Shown: positions 35,978 to 44,602 of the stretch, piece by piece
How the letters are laid out: each line of letters opens with the position of its first letter
How positions within the stretch are numbered: the first letter of the stretch is position 1
NCBI GenBank assembly: GCA_051747385.1
Contig: JBNJGB010000002.1
Location: 186,001 to 250,000 of the forward strand
DNA length: 64,000 nt
Source: JBNJGB01 sp051747385
GTDB lineage: Bacteria; Myxococcota_A; UBA9042; PHBI01; JACKFB01
Reading direction: 5' to 3'
Notes under the pieces: model-generated
Databases searched by the model: none
The model's input: only the letters and a program-made list of their open reading frames with translations
What the model was told of the DNA's origin: nothing
Translations under genes and position numbers: made by a program

Positions 35978-36757
35978 TCAGGACCAGCCGAGGACCGTGG
36001 CCAAAAAGGGCGCCGAGAAGAGGAAGCCGTCCAGGCGGTCCAGCACCCCGCCGTGGCCCGGCAGGAGGCGCCCGGAGTCCTTGACGCCGAACGTGCGCTT
36101 CAGGACCGACTCCACAAGGTCGCCCACCTGAGCGATGGCGCCGCCGCCCGCGCCGAGCACGAGGCAGGTCCCCACGTCCAGATCCGGCAGGAGCCACGCC
36201 CGGATGAGGAAGGCGCCGCCGACGCTGGCGAGGAGCCCCCCGACGGAGCCCTCGATGGTCTTCTTCGGGGAGATCAGCTCGTAGAGCTTGTGCCGCCCCA
36301 GGGCCCGCCCGGCGAAGTATGCGCCCGTGTCGCCCAGCCACACCACCGCGAAGGACAGCATGAGGTGGCCGGGGACCTCGCCCAGCTTCAGCACGAAGGC
36401 GAAGGTGCCCACGACGTAGAAGAGGCTGCCCATGAGCGCCAGCATCCGGACCCCGGCGCGCTCCAGGGGCCTCGGGAAGGCCAGGGCCGCGAGGCCCGGC
36501 GCCGCCAGGGCGACCACGCCGGCCACCGACCAGGCCCGGGGAGAGCCCCAGGCGAACAGGGCCAGGAGCGCGCCGCCGAGGGCCACCCCGACCGCCCGCT
36601 CCACGCGGCGCTCCGGCAGCGCCATGGCCAGGAGCTCCGCCAGGGACAGGACGCCTGCGGCGACGAGGAACAGCGCCACGGCCCAGGGCGGGCCCGCGAG
36701 GACCAGCCAGATGATGAGGGGGGCGAGGGTCAGGCCCGTGATGATGCGCGTCAGCAA
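35978..36757 (-). CDS. cdsA: phosphatidate cytidylyltransferase
   Basis: This encodes a 259-residue inner-membrane enzyme making CDP-diacylglycerol from phosphatidate and CTP, the branch point of phospholipid synthesis. About seven hydrophobic spans are visible. The family signature is at the C-terminal end, ESVLKRTFGVKDSGRLLPGHGGVLDRLD, with the essential Asp residues, and AVVWLGDTGAYFAGRALGRHKL lies upstream of it. Length is normal. The ATG lies 4 bp after the uppS stop, in the common uppS-cdsA order; both serve envelope lipid supply. Transcription is from the uppS promoter. Confidence 0.96.
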   Translation of the reverse strand: MLTRIITGLTLAPLIIWLVLAGPPWAVALFLVAAGVLSLAELLAMALPERRVERAVGVALGGALLALFAWGSPRAWSVAGVVALAAPGLAALAFPRPLERAGVRMLALMGSLFYVVGTFAFVLKLGEVPGHLMLSFAVVWLGDTGAYFAGRALGRHKLYELISPKKTIEGSVGGLLASVGGAFLIRAWLLPDLDVGTCLVLGAGGGAIAQVGDLVESVLKRTFGVKDSGRLLPGHGGVLDRLDGFLFSAPFLATVLGWS

Positions 36758-36761
36758 GGCC

Positions 36762-37505
36762 TCAGCCTCCCTCCTCGTCGGACACGCCGCCGAACCGGCG
36801 ATCCCGTCCGCCGAAGTCCCGCAGGGCCTCGAACAGGTGGTCGGCCGTGAAGTCCGGCCAGTTCACGGGCGAGAAGCACAGCTCCGCGTAGGCGATCTGC
36901 CACAACAGGAAGTTCGACACCCGCTTCTCCCCGCTGGTGCGGATGAGCAGGTCCACGTCGGCCGGCAGATGCCGCGTCCAGAGCGCGTCCTCGAAGCACT
37001 CCGGGCCGATGTCCTCCGGCGCCAGCCGCCCGGCGGCGACCTCCCCGGCCAGGTGGCGCGTCGCCCGGAGGATCTCCTCCCGGCCGCCGTACGACAGGGC
37101 CAGGGTCAGGCTCATGCGCTCGTTGTGCTTCGACACCTCCGCCAGGTCCCGCACCGCGTCGGACACGAACGACGGCAGACGGTCAAGGTTGCCGATCCAC
37201 CGGAAGCGGATGTCATTTTCGAGGATCTCCTCGCGCTCCTGCACCACGTAGTCGTGCAGAAGCTCCATGAGGGCCGCGACCTCGCGGGGCGGCCGCTGCC
37301 AGTTCTGCGCGGAGAAGGCATACAGCGTCAGGGCCTCGATGCCCAGGCGGCGGGACGTCCGGACGATGGTCCGCACGGTGTCGGCGCCCCGGCGGTGTCC
37401 CTCCACCCGCGGCAGTCCCCGGCTCCGCGCCCACCGGCCGTTCCCGTCCATGATGATGGCCAGGTGGCGCGGCAGCGGGCCTTCCCAGGCGATGGGCTCG
37501 TACAT
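36762..37505 (-). CDS. uppS: undecaprenyl diphosphate synthase
   Basis: This encodes a cis-prenyltransferase of about 247 residues that makes undecaprenyl diphosphate, the lipid carrier for peptidoglycan. The signature HLAIIMDGNGRWARSRGLPRVEGH contains the catalytic Asp. Further motifs are TLYAFSAQNWQRP, LSYGGREEI and DVDLLIRTSGEKRVSNFLLWQ. The ATG at 37505 is chosen because AAGGA lies 5 nt before it; ATGs at 37511 and 37526 would extend the protein by only 2 and 7 residues. It is first in the uppS-cdsA operon. Confidence 0.96.
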   Translation of the reverse strand: MYEPIAWEGPLPRHLAIIMDGNGRWARSRGLPRVEGHRRGADTVRTIVRTSRRLGIEALTLYAFSAQNWQRPPREVAALMELLHDYVVQEREEILENDIRFRWIGNLDRLPSFVSDAVRDLAEVSKHNERMSLTLALSYGGREEILRATRHLAGEVAAGRLAPEDIGPECFEDALWTRHLPADVDLLIRTSGEKRVSNFLLWQIAYAELCFSPVNWPDFTADHLFEALRDFGGRDRRFGGVSDEEGG

Positions 37506-37540
37506 CGACATCCTTGGGGGCAGCATCGAACGGCCGCGCC

Positions 37541-37570
37541 GCCTTAGCACCCGGAAGCGGCGCCGGTCAA
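37541..37570 (-). promoter_or_regulatory. promoter of uppS-cdsA
   Basis: On the minus strand TTGACC (37565-37570), an 18-bp spacer and TAAGGC (37541-37546). Confidence 0.62.
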
Positions 37571-37623
37571 CCGGGCCTTCGCACCGCCGCGTCGCCGGGA
37601 CGCCGGGCGCTCCCCGGGGAGCC

Positions 37624-37786
37624 CAGGGCAATCGCAAAGCCGGAAGGGTGAGGGCCGTGCGGCGGTACGGCGCCCGGCGCCGGATTGCACCCGCTGGGAA
37701 ACGATGGGTTTTGCGCGTCTGAGAGCAGGCAAGGGCACGGGCAAGGGCAAAGGCAAGGGAGGGCGGTCGACTTTGCGACCGCCCTG
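37624..37786. repeat. TIR element with hexanucleotide core, copy 2 (inverted)
   Basis: This 163-bp copy is the reverse complement of the element at 35310-35479 with high identity throughout. It has the same terminal CAGGGCAATCGCAAAG, the same GGCGCCGG centre and a GGCAAG hexamer array (37727-37760). It ends in the same hairpin (stems 37760-37769 and 37776-37785). The array has fewer units than copy 1, which accounts for most of the length difference. Confidence 0.82.
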
Positions 37787-37806
37787 CCGCGGGGCCGTCG
37801 ACCCGG

Positions 37807-37836
37807 TTGCGGTCCTCCCGCGGCGGGGGCTATCCT
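37807..37836 (+). promoter_or_regulatory. promoter of STAS-SpoIIE operon
   Basis: TTGCGG (37807-37812), an 18-bp spacer and TATCCT (37831-37836). This favours translation from the TTG at 37897 over the in-frame TTG that forms part of the -35. Confidence 0.45.
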
Positions 37837-37896
37837 CGAAGGTCCACCGCCCGGCGCGCCGCCCGCGACCGGAGCCTGTCGAGGAGCGCCGCGACG

Positions 37897-38664
37897 TTGC
37901 AAGCCGCCGCATCCCACCCGAGTCGTCTGCACACGACCATCCGGCACGGGGACGGTTGGACCGCGCTGGCCCTGGAGGGCGTCGTCGACGAGCACAGCGC
38001 CCTGGACGACGTCGTGGATGCGCTGCAGGGCCCGCTGGTCGTCGTGGACGCCGCCGGCGTCGCCCGGATCAACTCCGTGGGCGTCCGGGACTGGATCCAC
38101 TGGATGCGCCGGATCCAGGAAGCCGGCCACCGGGTGGTCCTCGTGGATCCCTCCCCGGCGCTGATGGACCAGGTCAACCTGATCCGCAACTTCTCCGGGG
38201 GCGCCTGGATCCCCTCCTTCATGGCGCCGTACTACTGCGATCGCTGCGCCCTGGAGGAGGACCGCCGGCTGGACACCCGCGCGCTCCTCCGCACCGGTGC
38301 CCGGAGCGCGCCGAGCTTCCCCTGCGGGAAGCCGGCCTGCGCGAAGACCTTCGACGACGTCGAGGACGGCTACTTCGCCTTCCTGGAGGACCAGGAGGTC
38401 CCGGACGACGCGGATCGCGTGGCGGCCATCGTCGAGGAGGCCCGCGCCGCCCTGGGCGGGGACGAGCGCACGACGCGGCCTCCACCGCAGGTACCCATGG
38501 AGCCGGCCGCACCGAGCGGCCACGTCGAGGGGCCGCCGCCCGCGCCACCCGGCGAGGGACCGCCCACGCGATCCCGGACGGCCGACCTGGCCTTCCTGGT
38601 CGTCCTGGTGGCCCTCGGGAGCCTCCTGGGCGTGCTGATCTACCTGATGCTGACCCTGGAGTAG
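37897..38664 (+). CDS. STAS-like protein with zinc-type Cys pairs and C-terminal anchor
   Basis: This encodes a protein of about 255 residues if the TTG at 37897 (GAGGAG 10 nt upstream) is used; the start is uncertain because the upstream extension is Arg-rich and overlaps the promoter. The N-terminal half resembles a STAS/anti-sigma-antagonist fold (WTALALEGVVDEHSALDDVVDAL, VVVDAAGVARINSVGVRDWIHWM), including a Ser-Val-Gly at the usual phospho-Ser position. It is followed by Cys pairs, CDRC and CGKPAC, that could bind zinc. The C-terminus is a single membrane segment (LAFLVVLVALGSLLGVLIYL), so the protein is tail-anchored. It lies 4 bp before a SpoIIE-type phosphatase gene, fitting an RsbV-like role (inference). 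Confidence 0.75.
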   Translation: MQAAASHPSRLHTTIRHGDGWTALALEGVVDEHSALDDVVDALQGPLVVVDAAGVARINSVGVRDWIHWMRRIQEAGHRVVLVDPSPALMDQVNLIRNFSGGAWIPSFMAPYYCDRCALEEDRRLDTRALLRTGARSAPSFPCGKPACAKTFDDVEDGYFAFLEDQEVPDDADRVAAIVEEARAALGGDERTTRPPPQVPMEPAAPSGHVEGPPPAPPGEGPPTRSRTADLAFLVVLVALGSLLGVLIYLMLTLE

Positions 38665-38668
38665 ACGC

Positions 38669-40246
38669 ATGCGGCTACCCATCGGGGTCAAGATGACACT
38701 CGCGTCGACCCTCCTCGTCGCGCTGCTGGTCACGGTGCTCGGCTACCTCCACGCCGTGAAGATCCGCGACATCCAGGCCGAGCGGGCCGAGGAGATGACG
38801 GAGGCGTTCCACAAGCTGGCCATCCGCCGCGCCGAGTCCAGCGCCGCGGTCCTCGCCGTGGCCCTCCGGGACGCCCTGGAGGGCACCGAGCTGGGGACCC
38901 TGGACTCCGTGGCGCGCCGCCTGGTGGAGCAGGACCCGCAGGTGCTCTGGGCGAAGGTGGCGGACCGGGAGGGCCGCGTGCTGGCCGACTCGGAGGAGCG
39001 CGTCCACCCCGGCGACCTGGCGCGCCTGGAGCCTCCGGACGGGGGCTCGCTCCTCGGCGCCGCCCTGGACGAGATCCGCGACGACCAGGGCCGCCGGGTG
39101 CTGCGCGTGCGCCAACCCATCCTCGCGCCGCAGACGGGGGACGTTGCCCCGGAGCCGCGGGGCGCGCTGGTCTTCGCGTACGACCTGAGCCCCCTGGAGG
39201 GGAAGCTGGCGCAGATCGACGACGCCCGCCTGGAGGGGACGCGGGACTCGCTGCGCTACACCTTCGTCATCGACGGCGTGGCCCTGCTCCTGGGCGCGCT
39301 CTTGAGCCTGGTGGCCGCCCAGCGCTTCACGTCGCCCATCCGCCGGCTGGCCCGCACCGCCGGCCGCATCGCCCAGGGGGACCTCGGCGCGCGGGTCGCC
39401 ATCTCCAACTCCGACGAGGTGGGCACCCTGGGCGCCCAGTTCAACCACATGGCCGAGCGGGTGCAGCGGCTGCTGCACGAGACCGTGGCCAAGGCCGAGC
39501 TGGAGCGGGAGCTGAACCTGGCGCGCGAGATCCAGAGCGTCCTCGTCCCGGCGCCCGGGCAGCACGAGGCCCCCGGCCTGGACGTCGCCGGGTACTACGA
39601 GCCGGCCTCCAGCTGCGGCGGGGACTTCTGGGACTTCGCCGCCCTCCCCCGCGGCCGCGCGGCCCTGGTGGTGGGAGACGTGACCGGCCACGGCGTCCCG
39701 GCCGCCATGCTCACCGCCACCGCGAAGGCCTCGGTGGACACCCTGCGCCAGGTCCACGGCGAGGACCTGCGGGTCGCGGAGACCATGCGCGTCCTCGACC
39801 GCGTCATCCGGGACACGGGCCACGGCGCGTTCTTCATGACGGCCGCCGTCGCCGTGCTCGACAGCGCGCGGCACACGCTGTACTTCGCGAGCGCCGGCCA
39901 CCCGCCCGGGCTGCTCCTGCGCTGGACGGAGAGCGGCGTGAAGCTCCACCGCCTCCTGTCGCGGGGAAACCGCCTGGGCGACGCGACACCCCAGGGCTAC
40001 GAAGCGAAGCGCGTCCGGGTGGCGCCGGGCGACCTCCTCGTCTGGTACACGGACGGACTGGTCGAGGCCCTGGACGCGGAGGGCAACCAGTTCGGGGCCC
40101 GCAGGCTGCTCCGGGTCCTGAGCCGCCTGGAGTCGACCGCGGAGCCCGGGCAGGTGGTCGAGGCGGTGTCCCTGGAGCTGCAGCGCTTCCGGGGCGAGGT
40201 CCCGCTGGAGGACGACGTGACCATCGTGGCGGGGAGGATCCGGTGA
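38669..40246 (+). CDS. membrane HAMP-SpoIIE (RsbU-type) phosphatase
   Basis: This encodes a 525-residue sensor phosphatase. A first membrane segment (about 8-26) is followed by a periplasmic sensor region (to ~195), a second membrane segment (FVIDGVALLLGALLSLVAA), and a HAMP linker (SPIRRLARTAGRIAQGDLGARV). A coiled stretch then leads into the PP2C-like SpoIIE domain from about 290. Metal-site motifs are visible: SCGGDFWDF, VVGDVTGHGVPAAML, VWYTDGLVEA and PLEDDVTIV. Family members dephosphorylate an STAS anti-sigma antagonist. The gene sits between an STAS-like gene and, further down, a HATPase-kinase gene, matching a partner-switching pathway. The stop overlaps the next GTG (GTGA). Confidence 0.93.
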   Translation: MRLPIGVKMTLASTLLVALLVTVLGYLHAVKIRDIQAERAEEMTEAFHKLAIRRAESSAAVLAVALRDALEGTELGTLDSVARRLVEQDPQVLWAKVADREGRVLADSEERVHPGDLARLEPPDGGSLLGAALDEIRDDQGRRVLRVRQPILAPQTGDVAPEPRGALVFAYDLSPLEGKLAQIDDARLEGTRDSLRYTFVIDGVALLLGALLSLVAAQRFTSPIRRLARTAGRIAQGDLGARVAISNSDEVGTLGAQFNHMAERVQRLLHETVAKAELERELNLAREIQSVLVPAPGQHEAPGLDVAGYYEPASSCGGDFWDFAALPRGRAALVVGDVTGHGVPAAMLTATAKASVDTLRQVHGEDLRVAETMRVLDRVIRDTGHGAFFMTAAVAVLDSARHTLYFASAGHPPGLLLRWTESGVKLHRLLSRGNRLGDATPQGYEAKRVRVAPGDLLVWYTDGLVEALDAEGNQFGARRLLRVLSRLESTAEPGQVVEAVSLELQRFRGEVPLEDDVTIVAGRIR

Positions 40247-42687
40247 CCGAGGCCGCCCGGTCCCGGTGGCTCGCCGCCGGGCTGGCGCTGGCGGTGCTCC
40301 TGGCGGCGCCGGCGCCCCGGGCAGCCCAGGACCTGCCGCCGCGCGAGGTGGAGCGCCTCCTGCGGCAGGGGAGTCGGGCGCTGGAGTCCGCGCGCAACCA
40401 GCTCCGGCGGGAAGAACGGGACGTGGCGCGGCGGCGGATCGAGGAGGCCGGGGAGGCCTACGGGCGCATCCTCGACGCCGATCCGACCCACCCGGAGGCG
40501 GCCGTCGGCATGGGCGCCGTCTACTATCTGACGCAGCGCCACGCCGAGGCCATCGATCTCCTGCGTCCGGTGGCCGCCCGCCACCCGGACGACGTGGACC
40601 TGGCGCACCAGCTCGGGCTGAACCTGTACCGGGAGGGCCGGACGGACGAGGCGATGCCGCTGCTGACCCGCGCCGCCGAAGACGGCGATCGACCGGACGC
40701 CATGTGGCTGCTGGCCGTCCACCACTACCGCGCGGCGGACTGGGAGCAGGGCCTCGGGTACCTGGAGCACTACACGGAGGCGCGCCCCGCCGACGCGCGC
40801 GCCCTCGGCCTGCTCGGCACCTACTACCTGAAGCTCGGCCGCTACGACGACGCCGTCGAGGCCCTCGACCGCTTCCTGGTCACCGCCCCGGACAACGTCT
40901 CGGCGCGCATCAACCGGGCCAACGCGCTGCTCCGGGCCGGCCGGACGGATGACGCCGGGGAGGCGTACGAGGCCCTGGTCCGGGAGCACCCCGAGCGCCT
41001 CCGCCTGCTCTACAACCTGGCCGCCGTGCGGATCCGACAGGATCGCTGCGCGGACGCCCTGCCCCTCCTGGAGCGCTTCCTGGCCGAGGAGCCCGGGCAC
41101 GCCACCGCCCTGTACTTCGAGGCCGACTGCCTGCTCCGGACGGGCCGGCTCGAGGAGGCCCGGGAGACCTTCCGCCGCGTCGTGGAGCGCTCGCCGAACA
41201 ACCCCTGGGCCCACCACGGCCTGAGCCGCATCGCGGAGCGCACGGACCGCCCCGGGGACGCCTTCCACCGGGCGCGGCAGGCCGTGGACCTCGCTCCGGA
41301 CGAGTGGGAGCTGGCGAGCCGCTACGGGACGCTGCTCCGCCGCGGTGGGCGGCCGGCGGAGGCCCTCGAGTGGCACGACCGGGCCGCCGGGCAGGCCCCG
41401 GAGCGTCCCGGGATCGCGGTCGAGCGCGGCCGAGACCTCTGGGCGCTCGGGCGGATGGAGGACGCCGGGGGGGCCTTCGCCCGCGCCGTGGGACTCGCTC
41501 CCGACCACGCCGTCGCGCGGGAGTCCCTCGCGGCGGTCCGCACGACCCTGGGCGTGTCGGCGCGCCGGGCCGGACGTCTCGGCGCCGCACGCGACCACCT
41601 GGAGGCCGCCCTCGAGGCGCGCCCCGGCTACGGCCCGGCCGTCGCGAACCTGGCGCTGCTGGAGCTGGAGGCAGGGCAGCGCGACGCCGCCCTGGAGGCC
41701 CTGGCACACGCGCCGGAGGACGCCGGCCCCGACGTGGACGCGGTGCGCGCCGCGGTCCTGGCCGACGCCGGCCGGGTGGACGAGGCGCGGGACGCCGTGG
41801 ACCGGGCCCTGGCGGGGGAGACCGCCCTGCGTCCCCTGGCCCTCCGCGTCCACGCCCGCCTGGCGGCGCGCCGCGGCGACTGGTCGGCGGCGGCGGAGGC
41901 CTTCGAGGAGGCCGCGGGGGACGCGCCGTCGGAGTCGCTCCGGTCGGCCCGCGCCCTGGCCCGGCTGCACGTCGGGTTCGATCACCTGGCGGCGGGGCGT
42001 GACGCGCGCGCCCTGGACGCGCTGGAGGAGGTGGCCGCCGACCGGGATCTGCTGGCCACCGACGATCGGCGACGCCTGGACCTCGCCCGGGCGGCGGCCG
42101 CCGTGGGCGCGCACCCGACCGAGGCTCGGCTCCGCGCCCTGGAGGACCTGCTGGAGGATCGGCGCGTCCGCACGGCGGCCGGACGGGGGGCCGTCGACGC
42201 TGCGCGGCTCCGCCTGGCCCGGGGTCTGCTCCGCCTGGACCGGCACGAGGAGGCCCTGGCGGCCCTGGACACAGTCCGGGCCGGGTCTCGGGCGGACGCG
42301 GCCGCGCGGGCTCTCGAGCGCGCCGCCCGGGACCGGAGGGCGCGCGACCTGTTCGCCGCGGGGAAGCCCGACGAGGCCGCGCGGATCTGGCGGAGCCTCC
42401 AGCAGGGTCACGAGGACCCGCGGATCGCCCACGACCTCGCCGCGGCCGACTTCGCCGGGGGACGAACGAGCGAGGCGGCCCGCACGTGGCAGCGCCAGGT
42501 GGAGGAGGAGGGTACGGCCGAGGCGTGGTTCAACCTGGCCCTCGTGATGGATCGCCGCGCCGAGTACCGGCGCGCCTGGGAGCTGATGCGCGGCTACCTC
42601 GATCGCGGCGGCGTGGCCGCGGAGCGCGCCCGGCGCCGCGTGGAGGACAAGGAGGCCGTCTTCGGCTTCCGGGAGGGGGCGCAATGA
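40243..42687 (+). CDS. exported TPR-repeat protein
   Basis: This encodes an 814-residue protein starting at GTG inside the previous stop codon. It has a signal peptide (LAAGLALAVLLAAPAPRAAQ), and the rest is an almost continuous array of tetratricopeptide repeats, for example AVGMGAVYYLTQRHAEAIDLL, ALGLLGTYYLKLGRYDDAVEAL and AWFNLALVMDRRAEYRRAWELM. It would form a superhelical periplasmic scaffold for protein contacts. Neighbouring operon genes encode a sensor phosphatase upstream and a periplasmic-binding-like protein downstream, so it may relay an envelope signal. No catalytic domain is seen. Confidence 0.88.
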   Translation: MTEAARSRWLAAGLALAVLLAAPAPRAAQDLPPREVERLLRQGSRALESARNQLRREERDVARRRIEEAGEAYGRILDADPTHPEAAVGMGAVYYLTQRHAEAIDLLRPVAARHPDDVDLAHQLGLNLYREGRTDEAMPLLTRAAEDGDRPDAMWLLAVHHYRAADWEQGLGYLEHYTEARPADARALGLLGTYYLKLGRYDDAVEALDRFLVTAPDNVSARINRANALLRAGRTDDAGEAYEALVREHPERLRLLYNLAAVRIRQDRCADALPLLERFLAEEPGHATALYFEADCLLRTGRLEEARETFRRVVERSPNNPWAHHGLSRIAERTDRPGDAFHRARQAVDLAPDEWELASRYGTLLRRGGRPAEALEWHDRAAGQAPERPGIAVERGRDLWALGRMEDAGGAFARAVGLAPDHAVARESLAAVRTTLGVSARRAGRLGAARDHLEAALEARPGYGPAVANLALLELEAGQRDAALEALAHAPEDAGPDVDAVRAAVLADAGRVDEARDAVDRALAGETALRPLALRVHARLAARRGDWSAAAEAFEEAAGDAPSESLRSARALARLHVGFDHLAAGRDARALDALEEVAADRDLLATDDRRRLDLARAAAAVGAHPTEARLRALEDLLEDRRVRTAAGRGAVDAARLRLARGLLRLDRHEEALAALDTVRAGSRADAAARALERAARDRRARDLFAAGKPDEAARIWRSLQQGHEDPRIAHDLAAADFAGGRTSEAARTWQRQVEEEGTAEAWFNLALVMDRRAEYRRAWELMRGYLDRGGVAAERARRRVEDKEAVFGFREGAQ

Positions 42688-43640
42688 GGGCACGCCACCT
42701 CCTGCTGGCCGCGATCTCCGCCGCCCTGCTCGCTTGCCCGGCGGTCGCCGGGGCCGCGGAGCCGCGCGAGATCGTGGTGGGCGTCTTCCTGCCCCACGCC
42801 GCCTTCGACGACAACGCCGCCCGCAGCACCTACGCCGAGCGCGTGGCGCGAGCCGTGGCTGAGGCGACCGGGGAGGGCTGGACGGCGAGGGGCCGCGCCT
42901 TCGCCCGGCGCACCGACCTGGTGGCGTTCCTGAAGGCCGGACGCCTGGACCTGCTGGTGGCGGATCCACTCTTCCAGCACGGCCGACCGGGGCGCGTCCT
43001 CGCCCACGCCGTGGACGACCGGGGACGCCCCGGGACGCCCGACGCCCTGTACGCCTCGCCGGGGACGCCCGACGCCGGGGCGCTCCGGAGCGCGACGGTG
43101 AGCGTCGTGGACGCCGGAGACGACGACGCCCGCTTCCACGCAGCGGCGGCCCTGCGCGGAGAGCTGGAGCCCGGCCGCTGGTTCGGACGACTCCGGCCCG
43201 CCAAGGACGTGGAGGCGGCGCTGGGCGCCGTGAAGGCGCGCGCGGCGGCCGCGGCCTTCGCCCCCCTCGATCACCCCGCCGCGGAGGGCCTCGAGCCCGT
43301 GCTCGCAGGTGGGGCCCGGCCGCTGGCCGTGCTCGTGGGCGGCCTGGACTCGGACACGCCGCTCCCCGGGGAGGTGGAGCGGGCCGCCGCCCGGGTCCTC
43401 GTCGCGGGCGCCGGGCGTGGGGGCGGCATCGCGTCGTGGCGCACCGGCGCGGGCGACGTCATGGCCAGGGTCGGCGAGCGGCGCCTGGACGTCACCGCCG
43501 CCGAGCCGATCCTGGCGCCGCCCCGGCGAGCCGACGTCCCCCTGCCCGCCCTGCGGCTGGAGGCGGAGGGGAGCCTCCCCGCTCCCGACGTGCGCGGCGT
43601 CGCCGTCCGCCCCGCCCTACCCGAGGAGGAGTCGCCATGA
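42684..43640 (+). CDS. PhnD-like periplasmic binding protein
   Basis: This encodes a 318-residue exported protein (signal LLLAAISAALLACPAVAGAAE). The start ATG overlaps the TPR gene's stop. The mature N-terminus, EIVVGVFLPHAAFDDNAARSTYAERVARAV, followed by VAFLKAGRLDLLVADPLF, resembles the phosphate/phosphonate-type (PhnD) substrate-binding fold, with two lobes. No ABC transporter genes are nearby, so a sensory use within the partner-switch operon is more likely than transport (inference). A short internal repeat, RPGTPDALYASPGTPDAG, is present. The family assignment is moderate. Confidence 0.7.
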   Translation: MRARHLLLAAISAALLACPAVAGAAEPREIVVGVFLPHAAFDDNAARSTYAERVARAVAEATGEGWTARGRAFARRTDLVAFLKAGRLDLLVADPLFQHGRPGRVLAHAVDDRGRPGTPDALYASPGTPDAGALRSATVSVVDAGDDDARFHAAAALRGELEPGRWFGRLRPAKDVEAALGAVKARAAAAAFAPLDHPAAEGLEPVLAGGARPLAVLVGGLDSDTPLPGEVERAAARVLVAGAGRGGGIASWRTGAGDVMARVGERRLDVTAAEPILAPPRRADVPLPALRLEAEGSLPAPDVRGVAVRPALPEEESP

Positions 43641-44596
43641 CCGAGCCGACGCCCGCCCCCGACGAGGCCCTCCTGCTGGTGGGGACGCTGGACCAGGCCC
43701 GCGTGGTCGGCGCGCTGCACGAGCTGGGCCTGGAGGCCGAGGTGCCCGTCGACCCGACGCTCATCCCCCCGGCGCGATACGCCGCCGCGGTCGTGGACCC
43801 GGACGTCCTGGGCTCGGATCCGTTCCCGGCGCTGGGCCAGGCCATGGCGCGCATCGGGGACACGCCGCTGGTCTACCTGTCAGGCCCCTGCGGCCGGGAG
43901 CGCATCTCGCGGATGGTGGCGGCCCGCTGCCTCATGGCCCTCGTGGCCCGGGATCATGTCACCAGCGACGAGGAGTTGAGGCACGCGCTCCGGTGCGTCA
44001 CCAAGGGTCCGCGCTTCGGCTGGGAGCACCTCATGGCCCCGGACGCCGCGGAGGAGAGCTGGACGATCCGGGGCAGCGCCGACCGGGACGGCTGCCTCGA
44101 CGCCGTCGCGGACTTCTGCGGCGGGGCGGGCGTGCGCCGGCGGATCGCGCGGCTGGTCCAGGACGTGGCCGACGAGTTCATCACCAACGCCGTGTACGAC
44201 GCACCGATGGACGCCTCGGGCCGGCGGCCCTTCGCGAGCCTGGACCGGCGCGAGGACGTCACGCTCCCCGCGGACGGCCGCCCCACGGTCCGGGTGGCGC
44301 GGGACGCCTCCCACGTGGCCGTGTCCGTGACGGATCCCTTCGGGAGCCTCGCCCTGCCGACGGTCCGCTACTACCTGGCCAAGGGGCTCCGCGCCGGCCC
44401 CGACCAGGTGGACGAGAAGCAGGGCGGCGCCGGCCTGGGCCTCACGCGGGTCTACGAGAGCGTGGACCGCATGACCGTCAAGGTGGCGCCCGGCGTCCGC
44501 ACCCAGGCCATGGCCTTGATCGAGATCGGCGGCGCCCGCCTGGACATGGCCTCCCGCCCGCCCGCGCTGGTGCTGGCCGAGGGCCCGGACCGCTAG
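43637..44596 (+). CDS. HATPase_c (RsbW-like) kinase with receiver-like N-terminus
   Basis: This encodes a 319-residue soluble protein. The C-terminal half is a GHKL ATPase of the anti-sigma/serine-kinase type, with N-box VADEFITNAVYDA, G1-like VTDPFGSLAL and G2 KQGGAGLGLTRVYESVD. The first ~120 residues are alpha/beta and resemble a degenerate receiver domain without a full phospho-acceptor site. It closes the five-gene operon begun by the STAS and SpoIIE genes, so it probably is the kinase of the partner switch; no sigma-factor gene is adjacent. The ATG overlaps the preceding stop (ATGA). Confidence 0.8.
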   Translation: MTEPTPAPDEALLLVGTLDQARVVGALHELGLEAEVPVDPTLIPPARYAAAVVDPDVLGSDPFPALGQAMARIGDTPLVYLSGPCGRERISRMVAARCLMALVARDHVTSDEELRHALRCVTKGPRFGWEHLMAPDAAEESWTIRGSADRDGCLDAVADFCGGAGVRRRIARLVQDVADEFITNAVYDAPMDASGRRPFASLDRREDVTLPADGRPTVRVARDASHVAVSVTDPFGSLALPTVRYYLAKGLRAGPDQVDEKQGGAGLGLTRVYESVDRMTVKVAPGVRTQAMALIEIGGARLDMASRPPALVLAEGPDR

Positions 44597-44602
44597 GATG
44601 AC

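Noticed and set aside
39997..42969. Long minus-strand open frame opposite the TPR and PhnD-like genes
   Set aside because: It has low-complexity Arg/Gly/Pro composition and no domains; the plus-strand genes overlap by 4 bp and have clear families.
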